This document shows, in pieces, positions 1 to 10,600 of a DNA stretch of 64,000 bases. Under the pieces are notes generated by a model, which did not search any database, was not told the origin of the DNA, and was given only the letters and a program-made list of their open reading frames with translations. The translations under genes were made by a program, and so were the position numbers. The stretch's first letter is position 1. Every line of letters begins with the position of its first letter. Origin of the DNA: Rhipidocladum racemiflorum (taxonomy: Eukaryota; Streptophyta; Magnoliopsida; Poales; Poaceae); contig CM070592.1 of NCBI GenBank assembly GCA_036346355.1, forward strand, positions 33,426,467 to 33,490,466, written 5' to 3'.

Positions 1-498
1 TCAGAAACAAACCAAAGACAGCAGATTTATGAAGCTTCAACTTGAGTTAGGATACAAGTCTTAAAGAAATACTCTTGTGAAAAACCTCATGAGGATAAAG
101 GAATAAATAGCTCAATCAGATAGATTTACTGTTAATCCATGGTGAGTATCCCAATGGAAGTAACATGGTAAAGATGTACATGCACTATTTGTAAACTGTT
201 TAATATTTTAACAGAATATGAAAGTTCAACATTATGTAGTTTGCTGACAAATCTGTCAGGAATTGGAAACATTGACAAAACCGCAATCTACTTGCCTTGC
301 TCCCTACAAGTTTTAAGGCTTTAAGCATACCAAGGATGGTAAAAAGATGACATATCTAAAAAAATCCAATTATGTGCTCCCTGGTGACTAGACTAGTCCT
401 ACAGGCCATTTTTTAATTTGTGAGCCCTCAATACAAAAAAGAAAAGGAAAGAGAAAAGACTTGTGGTCATAATATCAAATAACAGATGTTATGACAAG
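1..498. other. PDS5 intron, AT-rich, no feature seen
   Basis: No PDS5 exon, other gene or clear repeat is recognisable. It is read as part of the intron after exon 11. It ends with the target duplication ATGACAAG (491-498) of the neighbouring element. Confidence 0.5.
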
Positions 499-1338
499 CA
501 TGCTTGTCAAGGCGTCGCCTAGGCGTCGCGGCGCCGGAGGGAGGACGCCGGAGCAGGTCGCCTCGCCTGGCCGAAGCAAGGCGGGCGCCTGGACGTTCCA
601 GGCGTCGCCAGGCGTGGGTCGGGCGGCCGCCTAGGGTTCGGTGGGAGGAGGAGCGGGGTAAGGACTTGGCGCCGTCCTTGCTCTGCGCCGTGGCCGTGAC
701 CCCCCTTGCTCCGCGTCGTGGCCGTCCTTGCTCCGCGCCGACCTCCTTCCCCTCCCGCCGTCCCCTCGTGGATCCGCGCCGTCCTCTCCTTCCCCTCCCG
801 CCGGCCGTCTCCCTCTATCCTCTCCGCGTCGGCCGTGGCCCCCCTCCGCACCACCTCCTCATGGCTACGCGCCGACCTCCTCTGCTACTCGGTTGAGGAG
901 AAGTACTGAATGTTGTTGCTGCTGCTCTGTTGTGCATTTGTGTCTTGTGCTGAAGGCGACGGCAACGGCGATGGCATGGAGTAGGGAAGGGAGGCAGGAG
1001 AGAGGGCGGGTGGAGTGAGGGCGGCGGCTGAGGAGAGTGAGGGCGGCGGCTGAGGAGTGAGGGTTAGGGTTTGAGAAGAGAGAAAAGAAGGCTGGGCTGA
1101 GAAGGGAGGCAGGAGGAGCACCTGGGATGGGCTGGGCCTGAGCCAGAAGGCTGGACTGAGAAGAGAAAAGAATAGGCTGGGCTGAGGAGAGAAAAGATTA
1201 GGCTAGGCTGTTGGCTGTTGCTGGTTTTATACTGATTACTCACCTTCGCCTAATCCTCGCCTAGGCGCCCACCTTGTCGCCTAGGCGTCCAGGCGATGGG
1301 CTGGCGCCTCGCCTCGCCTTGTCGCCTTGACAACCTTG
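499..1338. mobile_element. GC-rich hAT-type non-autonomous element, copy 1
   Basis: 840 bp bounded by imperfect inverted repeats, CATGCTTGTCAAGGCG at the left and CAAGGTTGTCAAGGCG (reverse complement) at the right. It is flanked by the exact 8-bp direct repeat ATGACAAG (491-498 and 1339-1346). Eight-bp duplications are typical of hAT elements. Near both ends lie copies of the palindrome CGCCTAGGCG. The inside is very C/G-rich and gives several overlapping open frames, none with a recognisable protein. Superfamily assignment is inferred from the duplication length. Confidence 0.8.
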
Positions 1339-1346
1339 ATGACAAG

Positions 1347-1965
1347 GTGCTATGACAAGGATGACAGAAAACTCATCTGATTCCTTTTCGTGTACACATG
1401 TTCACACCTTCTGGTTTGAGCAATAAAGTTTAGAGTGCAGCGGTGGCGGCAAATAGAGGCATAATTTAACATCATGTGAAATCAAGTTCAAATATGATCT
1501 ACAGATGGAGAAACAAAGAAAAAGGACAAATTCTTCTGAAAAGTAAATAGAAAGGAAAAAGGAAACAAAACTTATTATAAACCCAAAATTCACCTTGTTT
1601 GCTTTTCATTGTACCGAATCAAAATTTGAAATATCACAAGGTGTTAGAGCACTCAAGAGACTACCTTCCCAATTTTCTTGAGAATTATTCAATACATTTA
1701 GTGCTCAAACTGGATGGCATGCACATGTGCCAATGAGAAAGGGGTTGTACATGGATATGCCACCACTGATGAGTAAGTAGGATTATGCAATAGATTAAGG
1801 GTGCCAGGAAAACAATGAAACGTATGGATATTTCAGTGAATTTTAGAAAGTATGAACCGCAACCTCCCCAATAAGTTTGATACTGATTGGATTCTTATGA
1901 TATACAAAACAAAGGAGAACCCAAACAATTTACAGTTTCATCAATTAGGACTAAAAGAGTATTAC
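1347..1965. other. PDS5 intron sequence
   Basis: AT-rich sequence between the first GC-rich element and exon 11. No gene or repeat is recognised. Confidence 0.5.
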
Positions 1966-2157
1966 TCTTATCGATCGAGCTGTTGCAAAAGTAGTGCCCT
2001 CATTGCTTAATTCAATCAAATCCTTAAATATGTTATTATCTTTCATCTGGTGCAAACTTTCAAAGCACTCTTCAACTTTAGAAGTATCTGCAAAGGAAGC
2101 TGACATCTTTCTGAAAGACGCACAAATTTTCTTCTGTATTTCATCTGAAGGTTCCTC
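1966..2157 (-). pseudogene. PDS5: PDS5 exon 11, last exon in window
   Basis: 192 bp, 64 codons, intact: EEPSDEIQKKICASFRKMSA to TTFATARSIR before a GTAATA donor. Known PDS5 proteins continue well past this point; no further exon is visible in 1-1965, so the next one is off the left edge. Confidence 0.88.
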
Positions 2158-2228
2158 CTGCAGCACATGCAAGGTTCAGTTTGAGAAAAGGTCATTGAAT
2201 GTTGCCTGTTTATTGATGATTTACGAAC

Positions 2229-2274
2229 CTTCTTAGCTCGAAATGACAAATATGCTTGCATCTCCAGTTGCAAC
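2229..2274 (-). pseudogene. PDS5: PDS5 exon 10 (46 bp)
   Basis: A short exon reading LQLEMQAYLSFRAKK, between acceptor TTTAG and donor GTTCGT. Its first base completes the Arg codon of exon 9, so the phase is exact. Confidence 0.87.
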
Positions 2275-2359
2275 CTAAAGGTAAATTTCTCAGCATAAAA
2301 TGCGTTACACGTAATTATATCATCTATATATTTATATAATATATGCAACAGATATGTAC

Positions 2360-2509
2360 CTTCTTTTCTGAGAAAAGATGATCTGCAAAGCCTTAACATG
2401 TTGTGATTTGAAATAAGAGAAGAACTCAACCCAGTGGATTGCTCTTTCTTTTGGAGAAAGTGATGGCGGGAAGAGTTCTTCAGCAAGTATAAGCTCCATA
2501 TTCTGTGGC
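2360..2509 (-). pseudogene. PDS5: PDS5 exon 9
   Basis: 150 bp, intact: PQNMELILAEELFPPSLSPK to ALQIIFSQKR. Acceptor GGCAG, donor GTACAT. Confidence 0.9.
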
Positions 2510-2585
2510 CTGCCATAATAAGAAGCCAGAACTTAGAAACCAGAAATGTGGCATGACCCTGCATACAAAGGCAAAAAGAACAAAC

Positions 2586-2743
2586 CTGAATGATTCGCTA
2601 TCTTTATCGAAACAAAGAAATATAAGTTTAGCCGGGATTTCTTCATAATGAGTGTTAACTGTTGCAGTTCCTTTTGAGCATTTCTTACAGTAATCTCGAT
2701 ATACATCCAGCAACTTATGCATTACATTCTTTCTGACAGATAC
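2586..2743 (-). pseudogene. PDS5: PDS5 exon 8
   Basis: 158 bp, intact: VSVRKNVMHKLLDVYRDYCK, then CFDKDSESF. The acceptor follows a long T run (TTTTCAG) and the donor is GTTTGT. Confidence 0.9.
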
Positions 2744-2805
2744 CTGAAAAAAAAAAGTGAGTCACGGTAGAGAACCTGCAGTTGATATCAACAGTGCATG
2801 CTCAC

Positions 2806-2951
2806 TTTTTTGTCACGTAGCCTCTCTGCTGCTTGTATCACCACCTCAGATGGAAATGAGCTTAGATTTGATTTGGCTAAATCACAAACTGCATGAACAG
2901 CTCGGACCCTCACTTTGTCATCAAAATCCAATAACCTTCCTTCAAGTGATG
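2806..2951 (-). pseudogene. PDS5: PDS5 exon 7
   Basis: 146 bp, intact: SLEGRLLDFDDKVRVRAVHA to QAAERLRDKK, with acceptor GGCAG and donor GTGAGC. A HEAT-repeat segment. Confidence 0.9.
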
Positions 2952-3039
2952 CTGCCAAAAGAAACAGAACATCAGCATGAAAAGAATGCTAACACAGAAA
3001 TCTATATATAAGGAAAACCAATGTAAGTAGCAGTCGTAC

Positions 3040-3256
3040 TAAGGATATCTTGTGCTTCATTTCCGGATGATACAGCCATGTAGCAGGCTTTTGCTGCGTC
3101 AATTGCAGCAATTCTTACTTCTGCTGATTTGTCAGAGAATCTCTTCAAGAACTCCATAAAAACTAACCTGTTTTCTTGACCAAAGCGAAGATTAGAGAAG
3201 ACAAGAAGCCTCCCAATGAGGTGAACTGCCTCTAGTCTGATATCAACTTGGTCACT
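3040..3256 (-). pseudogene. PDS5: PDS5 exon 6
   Basis: 217 bp in an intact frame: SDQVDIRLEAVHLIGRLL, RFGQENRLVFMEFLKRFSDK, then AKACYMAVSSGNEAQDIL. The acceptor is TTTAG and the donor GTACGA. It ends with one base of a Thr codon that exon 7 completes. This is the best conserved PDS5 block in the window. Confidence 0.9.
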
Positions 3257-3337
3257 CTAAAGAAGCAGACGGTACAAGTTCAGGGAGAATACGATGCGAG
3301 TATAGTAGAGTAACAAAGGCAATAGAGAATAACATAC

Positions 3338-3551
3338 AAGGAGTTCATGGTTCAAGTTTGGAATGACAGCAAAAAGCATATGGGGTGCACACTGGAATAT
3401 TTCCAGAATAACTTTATGATGTAGTTTCCTGAGTTCATTAACCGGCACATCATTATCGAAAATGCATGATGACAAAAAAAATACAAACAGTGGGCTCCAA
3501 TTTCTCGGCACAGTTTTGAATGATGTCAACAGCCAGCTTGTGGGAAGCTCC
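3338..3551 (-). pseudogene. PDS5: PDS5 exon 5 with a one-base frameshift
   Basis: The exon reads GASHKLAVDIIQNCAEKLEP, then a run of eight T shifts the frame; CIFDNDVPVNELRKLHHK and IPNLNHELL continue in the +1 frame. The exon is 214 bp, whereas phase 0 on both sides requires 213. The extra T in the homopolymer (plus-strand A run at about 3474-3481) could be a real mutation or a sequencing error. Confidence 0.87.
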
Positions 3552-3721
3552 CTGCACAGGCAACAAGAAGCAAACAAACATTAGATTGGACCAAAGAACA
3601 AGTAATGTATGCTCAAATATCTAAGTTATTCGTGTAGAGAACTACATATTTTTAAAGAAACATAACTCCTACCACCAAATTAAACCTACCATTAGTAACA
3701 AATGGACAATAAACAACACAC

Positions 3722-3842
3722 CTTGTCCTCTTTTACTAAATTGCGTAAAATCACATCCAGAAGAGGTTGAGTAACTTTTTCATTTAATATTTGCGTCATT
3801 ATCGATAGCATAGCCTGGCGCACACACTGCTGAAGACCTTGC
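3722..3842 (-). pseudogene. PDS5: PDS5 exon 4
   Basis: 121 bp; its first base completes the Lys codon of exon 3. It reads QGLQQCVRQAMLSIMTQILN to NLVKEDK and ends at a GTGTGT donor. The acceptor is AACAG. The frame is intact. The intron before it spans about 8.4 kb and holds the copia element, two GC-rich elements and a SINE-like unit. Confidence 0.85.
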
Positions 3843-4568
3843 CTGTTAACAGTTTCACAATCAAGAAGTTAACCTAAAGAGTTCGTATTAAATTTCCAGA
3901 ATCAAACAATTATGAGATGGACGAATATGAGCTTGAGCAATTCAATGTACAGAGAGAATCAGTAAGAAAGTAATACCAAAAAAATAGGTACAATGATGCA
4001 TGATTATTTTTTTTCAAAAAAAAATAATTTACAAAAGGCCAGAAGAAGGCTACAGGATAAAATTTGGATTCAACGGGCATGCATGATTACAACGTCTGTA
4101 TCACATACTGATGTATTACATTGATTGCTGTTGCATGTATGTGTTACAATGATTGTAACGTATATCACATTGATTAATGTTGCACGACTGCATCCAATGC
4201 AGTTTGCGAGTTGCATCACATGGTCAACAAGTCAAACCTCCTTGCATATTTCTGGTCAAGCAATGACCTCAGTATGAGACATTGCACAAGATTGTATAGC
4301 AGATTCATCAGTACTATAGTGAGCTTACAGGTCTGTTTTCATTTAGCGTTATCTATTTCTTCCAAAAGTCAATATAAACAACAGATGTTTATTTAAAGAA
4401 AAATCACCAAAATAAACAAGCTCCAAAAATCACTTCTCGTAGGAACAGAATTCACTCCTAGAAGTTTCAGCCATTTTCTTGCATGATGTGTGTGGTCAGT
4501 ACACATTGAGCATTTCATACTACTTAAAAAAAGATAATATGCAGGAGGAACTGCATATCTTTGATTTT

Positions 4569-4649
4569 AAGGAGGAGAGTAGGGACTTGAACCCATGAAC
4601 TCAACCACCACAACCTTGTGTTCTACCACTAGACTACATGGGTGTCCCC
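4569..4649 (-). repeat. tRNA-like SINE candidate with pol III boxes
   Basis: On the minus strand an A-box-like TAGTCTAGTGG (4636-4626) is followed 32 bases later by a B box GGTTCAAGTCC (4593-4583), the layout of an internal pol III promoter. The T-arm TGGG-TTCAAGT-CCC can form. The ends do not pair as a 7-bp acceptor stem, so this is not a good tRNA gene. It is read as a tRNA-derived SINE or tRNA pseudogene; the SINE tail and target duplication were not resolved. Confidence 0.5.
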
Positions 4650-4664
4650 TACATTTCATACATC

Positions 4665-5319
4665 CAAGGTTATTAAAGCGATAAGGCGAGGCGTGGAGAC
4701 TCATCACCTTTTTACCACTGAAGCGCTTAAGGCGCATGGCGAGGCGACGCCATACACAGTGCTACCACTGCAGCGTTTAAGCGACTACTACCACAGTACA
4801 CATCTACGGAACTACTACCACAGTACTGCTGGCACTCCATCATCGGTGCTACCACAGCCAATGCTACAGTACCTACTAACAAGCTACTTACTACTACTTT
4901 TTCGCCCGAGCCATCTTCTTAATCTTTTCTTCGAAGCTCATCACCCCGAGCTGCCGACCCCAGCGCCTCACCCATCAGCCATCGCCCTCTTCCTCCCCCA
5001 TCGCCTCTCCCTCCCACATCCTTCCCCCCATACCTAATGGCGACAATGGACGAGCGGCGGCGCAGCAACTCCCAGCCAGATATGATGAGTGATGACGACG
5101 GGGCGCAGTGCTAGGATTTCTCGGTCTTCAACTACACGAGGCCCAGGTATGAATCATGCTCCCTCAGGCCCCCAAATCTTCAACTTCCCCCAAATCTATG
5201 GCGACCGCCTCGGGCGATGCCGACGCCTAACCGTTGCCTCAACGATGAGACAGCCGTAAGGCAAACGCCATAGGCTCCGGTGGCAAGGCGCCAAGCGTGG
5301 CGACGCTTTAATAAGCACG
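4665..5319. mobile_element. hAT-type non-autonomous element, copy 2
   Basis: 655 bp with ends CAAGGTTATTAAAGCG and, reverse-complemented, CGTGCTTATTAAAGCG. It is flanked by the exact 8-bp repeat CATACATC (4657-4664 and 5320-5327). Subterminal GGCGAGGCG and GGCGCC motifs resemble copies 1 and 3, but CCTAGG is absent. The internal frame at 4642-5037 has no recognisable domain. Confidence 0.78.
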
Positions 5320-5642
5320 CATACATCTTACAAATACTTATTTGAATCGCTAAGTTCTCAACTTAAATAAAACCATGTTTTGTGCAATAGTGGTGACCAC
5401 AAGTTTCTCCGAGTATAAACAACTTACGCCCTCAAAACATAAGCAGCATTTATCAAAATATAGACATGCTAATACAAAAAATACATTTCCAGTCATAATA
5501 TTTAGTCTTTTGAGCATATGAGCAAACTACTAATATAATGGAATTTCTGCATATTATGACACAAATGTTTCTCAGATTATAAATTGGTTAAGCAAAATGA
5601 ATGTCCCAGTTATCTAAACGAGTTTGCCAGTTAAGTAACAAG

Positions 5643-6256
5643 CATAGTTGTCACGGCGTCGCCTAGGCGACGCCTAGCCGTCCCGGCGGCCGGAGGGGGA
5701 CACCAGGACCGGCCGCCTCGACTGGAGGTGTCTGCTCTTCCGCGCCGCACCTCCGCTCATCTGCTCTTCCGCGCCGCGCCGCGCCGCTGCACCTCTGGGT
5801 TGGATGGAGGCGCCGAGGTCGGGGAAGGCGGAGGCGCCGAGGTCGGAAGAACATAGGAGGCGGAGGCGTCGAGGTCGGCGGAGGCGTCGAGGTCGGGGGG
5901 AACTCAACTGGGGGAGCTGTTGTGGTCGGGGTCGGCAATAGCACTTAGAAGTAGTACTCGTAGGAGTAGTACTGCTACTTAGTAGTAGTACTCAGCAGAA
6001 GTAGTACTGCTACTTGGTAGTAGTAGTAGTACTACAGTAGTACTTAGTAATAGTATAGTAGTAGTTAATTTCATATCATACTAGAACTACTTATTTTCTT
6101 ATTTGTCATCTTTAATTTTTTATCATATGATATTAGGTATATTTAGTTAATTATGTCACATGATATATTATTTATTATTTTCATCGTCTAATCATCGCCT
6201 AGGCGCCTAGGCGGTCCGGGCTCGCCGCGCCTAGCCGGATCACCGTGACAACTATG
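5643..6256. mobile_element. hAT-type non-autonomous element, copy 3
   Basis: 614 bp with perfect 12-bp inverted ends CATAGTTGTCAC and GTGACAACTATG. The exact 8-bp repeat GTAACAAG flanks it (5635-5642 and 6257-6264). CGCCTAGGCG motifs sit inside both ends. The middle holds a GAGGCGTCGAGGTCGG-type repeat and then an AGT/ACT trinucleotide tract (5946-6065). Confidence 0.85.
5946..6065. repeat. AGT/ACT trinucleotide-rich tract
   Basis: A run rich in AGTAGT and GTACTGCTACT units, partly self-complementary, inside the third GC-rich element. Confidence 0.75.
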
Positions 6257-6687
6257 GTAACAAGAGATTATAACCACAAAGATAGCATATGCAACTCTTA
6301 TGGTGACCAAGACACATTCACCAAACCCCATCCATCCACTAGGTACCTTGCACTTCAATGACTTAATTCGAAATTCATGAGACGATCAAATTAAATACAC
6401 AAATTTACTTAAATAAAACATAAGAAATGATGCAATAAACATGACACTGCACATTGAATTTTACTGTGATATGCAGTAAAGGAAGCCTGATTATTTGAGA
6501 GCTCTAAGCTTTCTCCGTAAATAATAATCAGCCCTATGAATAAACATCTAATTACTGCAATAAACATGGAACTGCATATTGACATTTTCTGATACATGAT
6601 CGGGCAGGAAGTCCTGGTGATAAGTCAACTCCTAGCTCTCTCCACAAATAATAGGTAACATTACAAACAGAAATTGATTGATAGAAT

Positions 6688-6815
6688 TGTTAGACAGTAT
6701 CCTGTTATTCCTTGTATAGATATTGCCTAATATATGCTTTCCCTTTATACCCTCATGTACATGTATATATATTGGCCCATTGGCCTCATGATGAATACAA
6801 GTGCTATTCATAACA
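6688..6815 (+). repeat. copia 5' LTR
   Basis: 128 bp, TGTTAG...CATAACA, identical to 11890-12017. Very short for a copia LTR. Confidence 0.95.
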
Positions 6816-6827
6816 TGGTATCAGAGC
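6816..6827 (+). other. copia primer binding site
   Basis: TGGTATCAGAGC directly after the LTR, complementary to the 3' end of initiator tRNA-Met. Confidence 0.93.
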
Positions 6828-7644
6828 CATCTAGGGTTTCTTTTCGTTCCTGGCGTTGCACTTGCGCCGTCTCCTCCCACCAACGCTCGGTGACTTTTCT
6901 CGTCGCCTATCGTCGTCTCTGATTTCTCGTATCCCTCATCGTCTTCCTCGTCTGCTTGGTCACGTGTCCAGCCGCCGCCTCCTTCTGGCCGCCGCTGCCG
7001 TCGCTGGTCCTCTGCCGATGCACGTCGATCGAGACACCGGCTCCGCCTGCCGAGCCGTCTCGTCTCTGCCGTGCGTGGCTGCCAACGCCGCCAACGCTCC
7101 TCTGTTCCTCCCGCACGTGGCTGCCGGAGCCTGGACGTTGGAGCCGGCGCCGGGTGTTGCGATCTGCACCGACTTCGCAGTCCACTGCGAGCCGTCGCGC
7201 CGCCTCAGGCTGCTGCGAGCCATCGCGCCGCGCGCCGCATCCGGCTGCTGCAGGCCATCGCGCCGTCCTGCGGCGGCCGCAGGCCGTCTCGCCGTCCTCT
7301 TGCGGCTGCGGGTCGTCTCGCCGTCGCAACCTCGACGGCTGCTACGTCTCCAGAAGTTCAGACAGAGGATAAGGTTCACGTGAAGGTTCACGTGGAGAAA
7401 AGCCACAGACGCATCTGCCGCCGGATTGCTAGCCACCGCTTTCCTCTGCCTGCTCCGAGGAAGCTTCTGCTGCCGGTCTCCTTTGGAGCTTCTGCTGCCA
7501 CGTGAACTAGTTGCTTTTCCCTTTTGGAGTTTTGGTGGCTTAGTTCACGTCCGTGACTTCAAGATCAAGTCCAGAGGCAGGTTTCGGTCAAAGGACTTGA
7601 CTGGTCCAGAGGCTTCGTGGGGTGAAGTTCCAAAAAAAAAAAAA
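6828..7644 (+). other. copia untranslated leader
   Basis: C/G-rich leader of about 0.8 kb between primer site and gag. Overlapping open frames here reflect base composition; none shows a known domain. Confidence 0.7.
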
Positions 7645-10600
7645 TTGTCGTCGTCATCTGGTTCTTCGGGGACTGTTTCCGTTCCCCGCTGTCCGGTCAT
7701 TTTTGATGGTCTCAATTATCGAGACTGGGTTCTTCATATGCGCCTTCACATGCGTGGTCAGCGTCTATGGGAGTTTCTTTCCGGCGAGCTATCCTGTCCG
7801 CCTCGTCCTGCTCCCCCTGTCACGCCTGTTATTCCCAAGGAGGCTGATGATGCTGCCCACCAGAAGATCACCGATGATTATACTGAGGCTGTGGAGTCCT
7901 TTCAGACTCAGTTTGCTGCCCACAAGACATGGATTGACGAAGATGCTCGTGCCTCTGCTATTCTGGTTGCTAGCATGGGGGTGCATCTTACTGGTGACAT
8001 TGTTGCCTTGTCGTCGGCACAGGCGATGTGGGCACATCTTCGTGATCGTTATGAGCCAGCTGGAGACTCCTTGTACCTTGCTGTTGTTCGACAGGAGCAG
8101 TCACTTCAGCAAGGCGATTCTACAGTAGATGAGTTCTATGCGCAATTGTCTTCGGTGTGGCGTCAGCTTGATTCACTTGGACCGGAGGTTTGCCGGACCT
8201 GCCCGATCTTTGTCAACGCCCGGCACTCTCATTTGGAGCTTCGCCGCATCTACGACTTCCTGACACGTCTTCGAGCTGAGTTCGAGCAGATTCGTGCCCA
8301 GCTGCTTGCCCGTCATCCTCGTGTGACTCTGTTGGAGGCCCTTGCAGCTATTAAATGCGAGGAGACTCGTCTTCGTGGCGCGCAGGCTGTTGGTGTCTTA
8401 AATCGGTTTGGCGGCACCTCGCTCTACTCCGGCAGTGTCGTCTACTTGATTCCAGCCACTAAGGGAGGCCTTCACTTGCACCTCTTTGCAATAAGAATGG
8501 ACATGTCGAGCAGTTACGCTCTGAGGAAGAAGAAGGATCTTGCTCGTCAAGGTGGACGTCCTTCTAAAGGACCTGGACTCTTGGGTACCTCTCCTCAGCA
8601 GACTTCTGGTTCTGACTCTACTCAGGAGATTCTTATGCTACTACGTCGCATGGCTGCCACTACACCGACAGGTTCTGCTGGTTCTGCTACTCAGTCTTCT
8701 AATGAGAAACCACCATCCTCATCAGGTATCACACCATGGATCCTTGACTCTGGTGCTTCTTTTCATATGACATCTGATCCTTCGAGTCTTCATTCCATTA
8801 GTCCTCTTGCTGCTCCTATCACTGTGCAGACCGCAGATGGTACCTCTCTTTCTGTTGCAGGACGAGGGAATCTTTTGTCGTCCTCTTTTCATGTTCCTGC
8901 TGTTTCTTATGTTCCCAAACTGACCATGCAGCTCATATCCGCTGGCCAGCTTACTGATCATGGTTGTCGCGTTATTCTTGATTCTGACTCTTGTTGTGTT
9001 CAGGATCGCCGCACGGGGGTTCTAGTTGGGACTGGCCCTCGGCGCCATGACTCTCAGCGTCTTTGGGAGCTCGACTGGCTTCATCTACCTTCCGCTGCCT
9101 CGGCCAGTCTCTCTGTTTCCACGACTGCTTCAGCATCCGTTGCTTCTTCTACCGGGACTTTTGCTCAGTGGCATCACCGTTTGGGTCACCTTTGTGGTTC
9201 ACGACTGTCTTCTTTAGTTCGTCGAGGTCTTTTAGGCTCTGTGTCTGGTGATGCTTCTTTATACTGTACGGGTTGTAAGCTTGGCAAACAGCTACAACTC
9301 CCCTACCATTCTAGTGAGTCTATATCACAGCGTCCTTTTGATCTTGTTCATTCTGATGTGTGGGGTCCGGCTCCTTTTGTTTCAAAAGGGGGTCATCGAT
9401 ACTATATTCTTTTTATAGATGATTTTTCTCGCCATACTTGGATATATTTTATGTCCTCTCGTAGTGAGGTTTTATCCATCTATAAGACTTTTGCCACCAT
9501 GATTCGCACTCAGTTTGATTCTCCCATTCGTGTTCTTCGTGCTGACTCGGCAGGGGAGTATCTGTCCGGCGCTCTTCGAGCTTTTCTTGCCACACAGGGC
9601 ACTCTTTCTCAGTTTTCTTGTCCTGGTGCTCATGCTCAGAATGGTGTGGCTGAGCGCAAGCATCGTCATCTCCTTGAGACAGCTCGTGCTCTTATGCTCG
9701 CCTCCGCTGTTCCACCTCACTTCTGGGCTGAGGCCGTTTCCACTGCTACCTACTTGACCAATATCCAACCCTCTTCTGCTCTGAAGGGTGGGATTCCAGT
9801 TGAGCGTCTTTGTGGCATGCCCCTTGATTATTCTGGACTTCGTCTTTTTGGATGTGTGTGCTATGTTCTTCTTGCACCTCATGAACGCACCAAGCTGACT
9901 GCTCAGTCTATTGAGTGTGTTTTTCTGGGATATAGTGCTGAGCATAAGGGATATCGTTGTTGGGATCCTGTTGGCCGACGGATACGGATATCACGAGATG
10001 TCACTTTTGATGAATCTCGTCCCTTCTATCCTCGTCCTTCTTCCTCTCCTACTTCCCTTGTTGAGCCACTGTCTTTTCTGACTTTTCCTGACACTCCAGT
10101 TGCCACTTTCCCTTCACGATCGGTGTCTCCTTTATCGCCGGTTTCTTCACCACCGTCCTCTCCTACACAGCTTTCTTCAGATGTTGTTTCTCCATATCCT
10201 CTCCACTACACTCGTCGTCCGCCAGCTGAGGACTCTTCTGATGTGCCATCTTCTTCTGATGAGCCATCTTCTTCAGTGTCTCCTCCTCGTTATGCTCTTC
10301 GCGATCGACAGTCTATTCGGCCTCCTGAGCGTTTTGCTTTTGTTGGTGCAGCTCTGGCCGAGCCGACTTCTTACCGTGATGCTGTTATTCATCAGGAATG
10401 GCAGCATGCGATGGCGGAGGAGATTGCTGCCCTTGAGCGCACTGGCACATGGGATCTTGTTCCACTTCCTCCACGTGTCCGTCCCATTACCTGCAAGTGG
10501 GTCTATAAGATTAAGACTCGCTCTGATGGTTCTCTTGAGCGCTACAAGGCTCGTCTTGTGGCACATGGTTTTCAGCAGGAGCATGGTCGTGATTATGATG

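Noticed and set aside
504..1121. Several Arg/Pro/Ser-rich frames on both strands
   Set aside because: They lie inside a GC-rich element with overlapping frames in all directions; composition explains them.
4569..4649. True tRNA gene
   Set aside because: Pol III boxes are present, but the acceptor ends do not pair.
6856..7505. Overlapping frames of 138-175 codons
   Set aside because: They are in the C/G-rich copia leader, after the primer site and before gag, with no recognisable domain.
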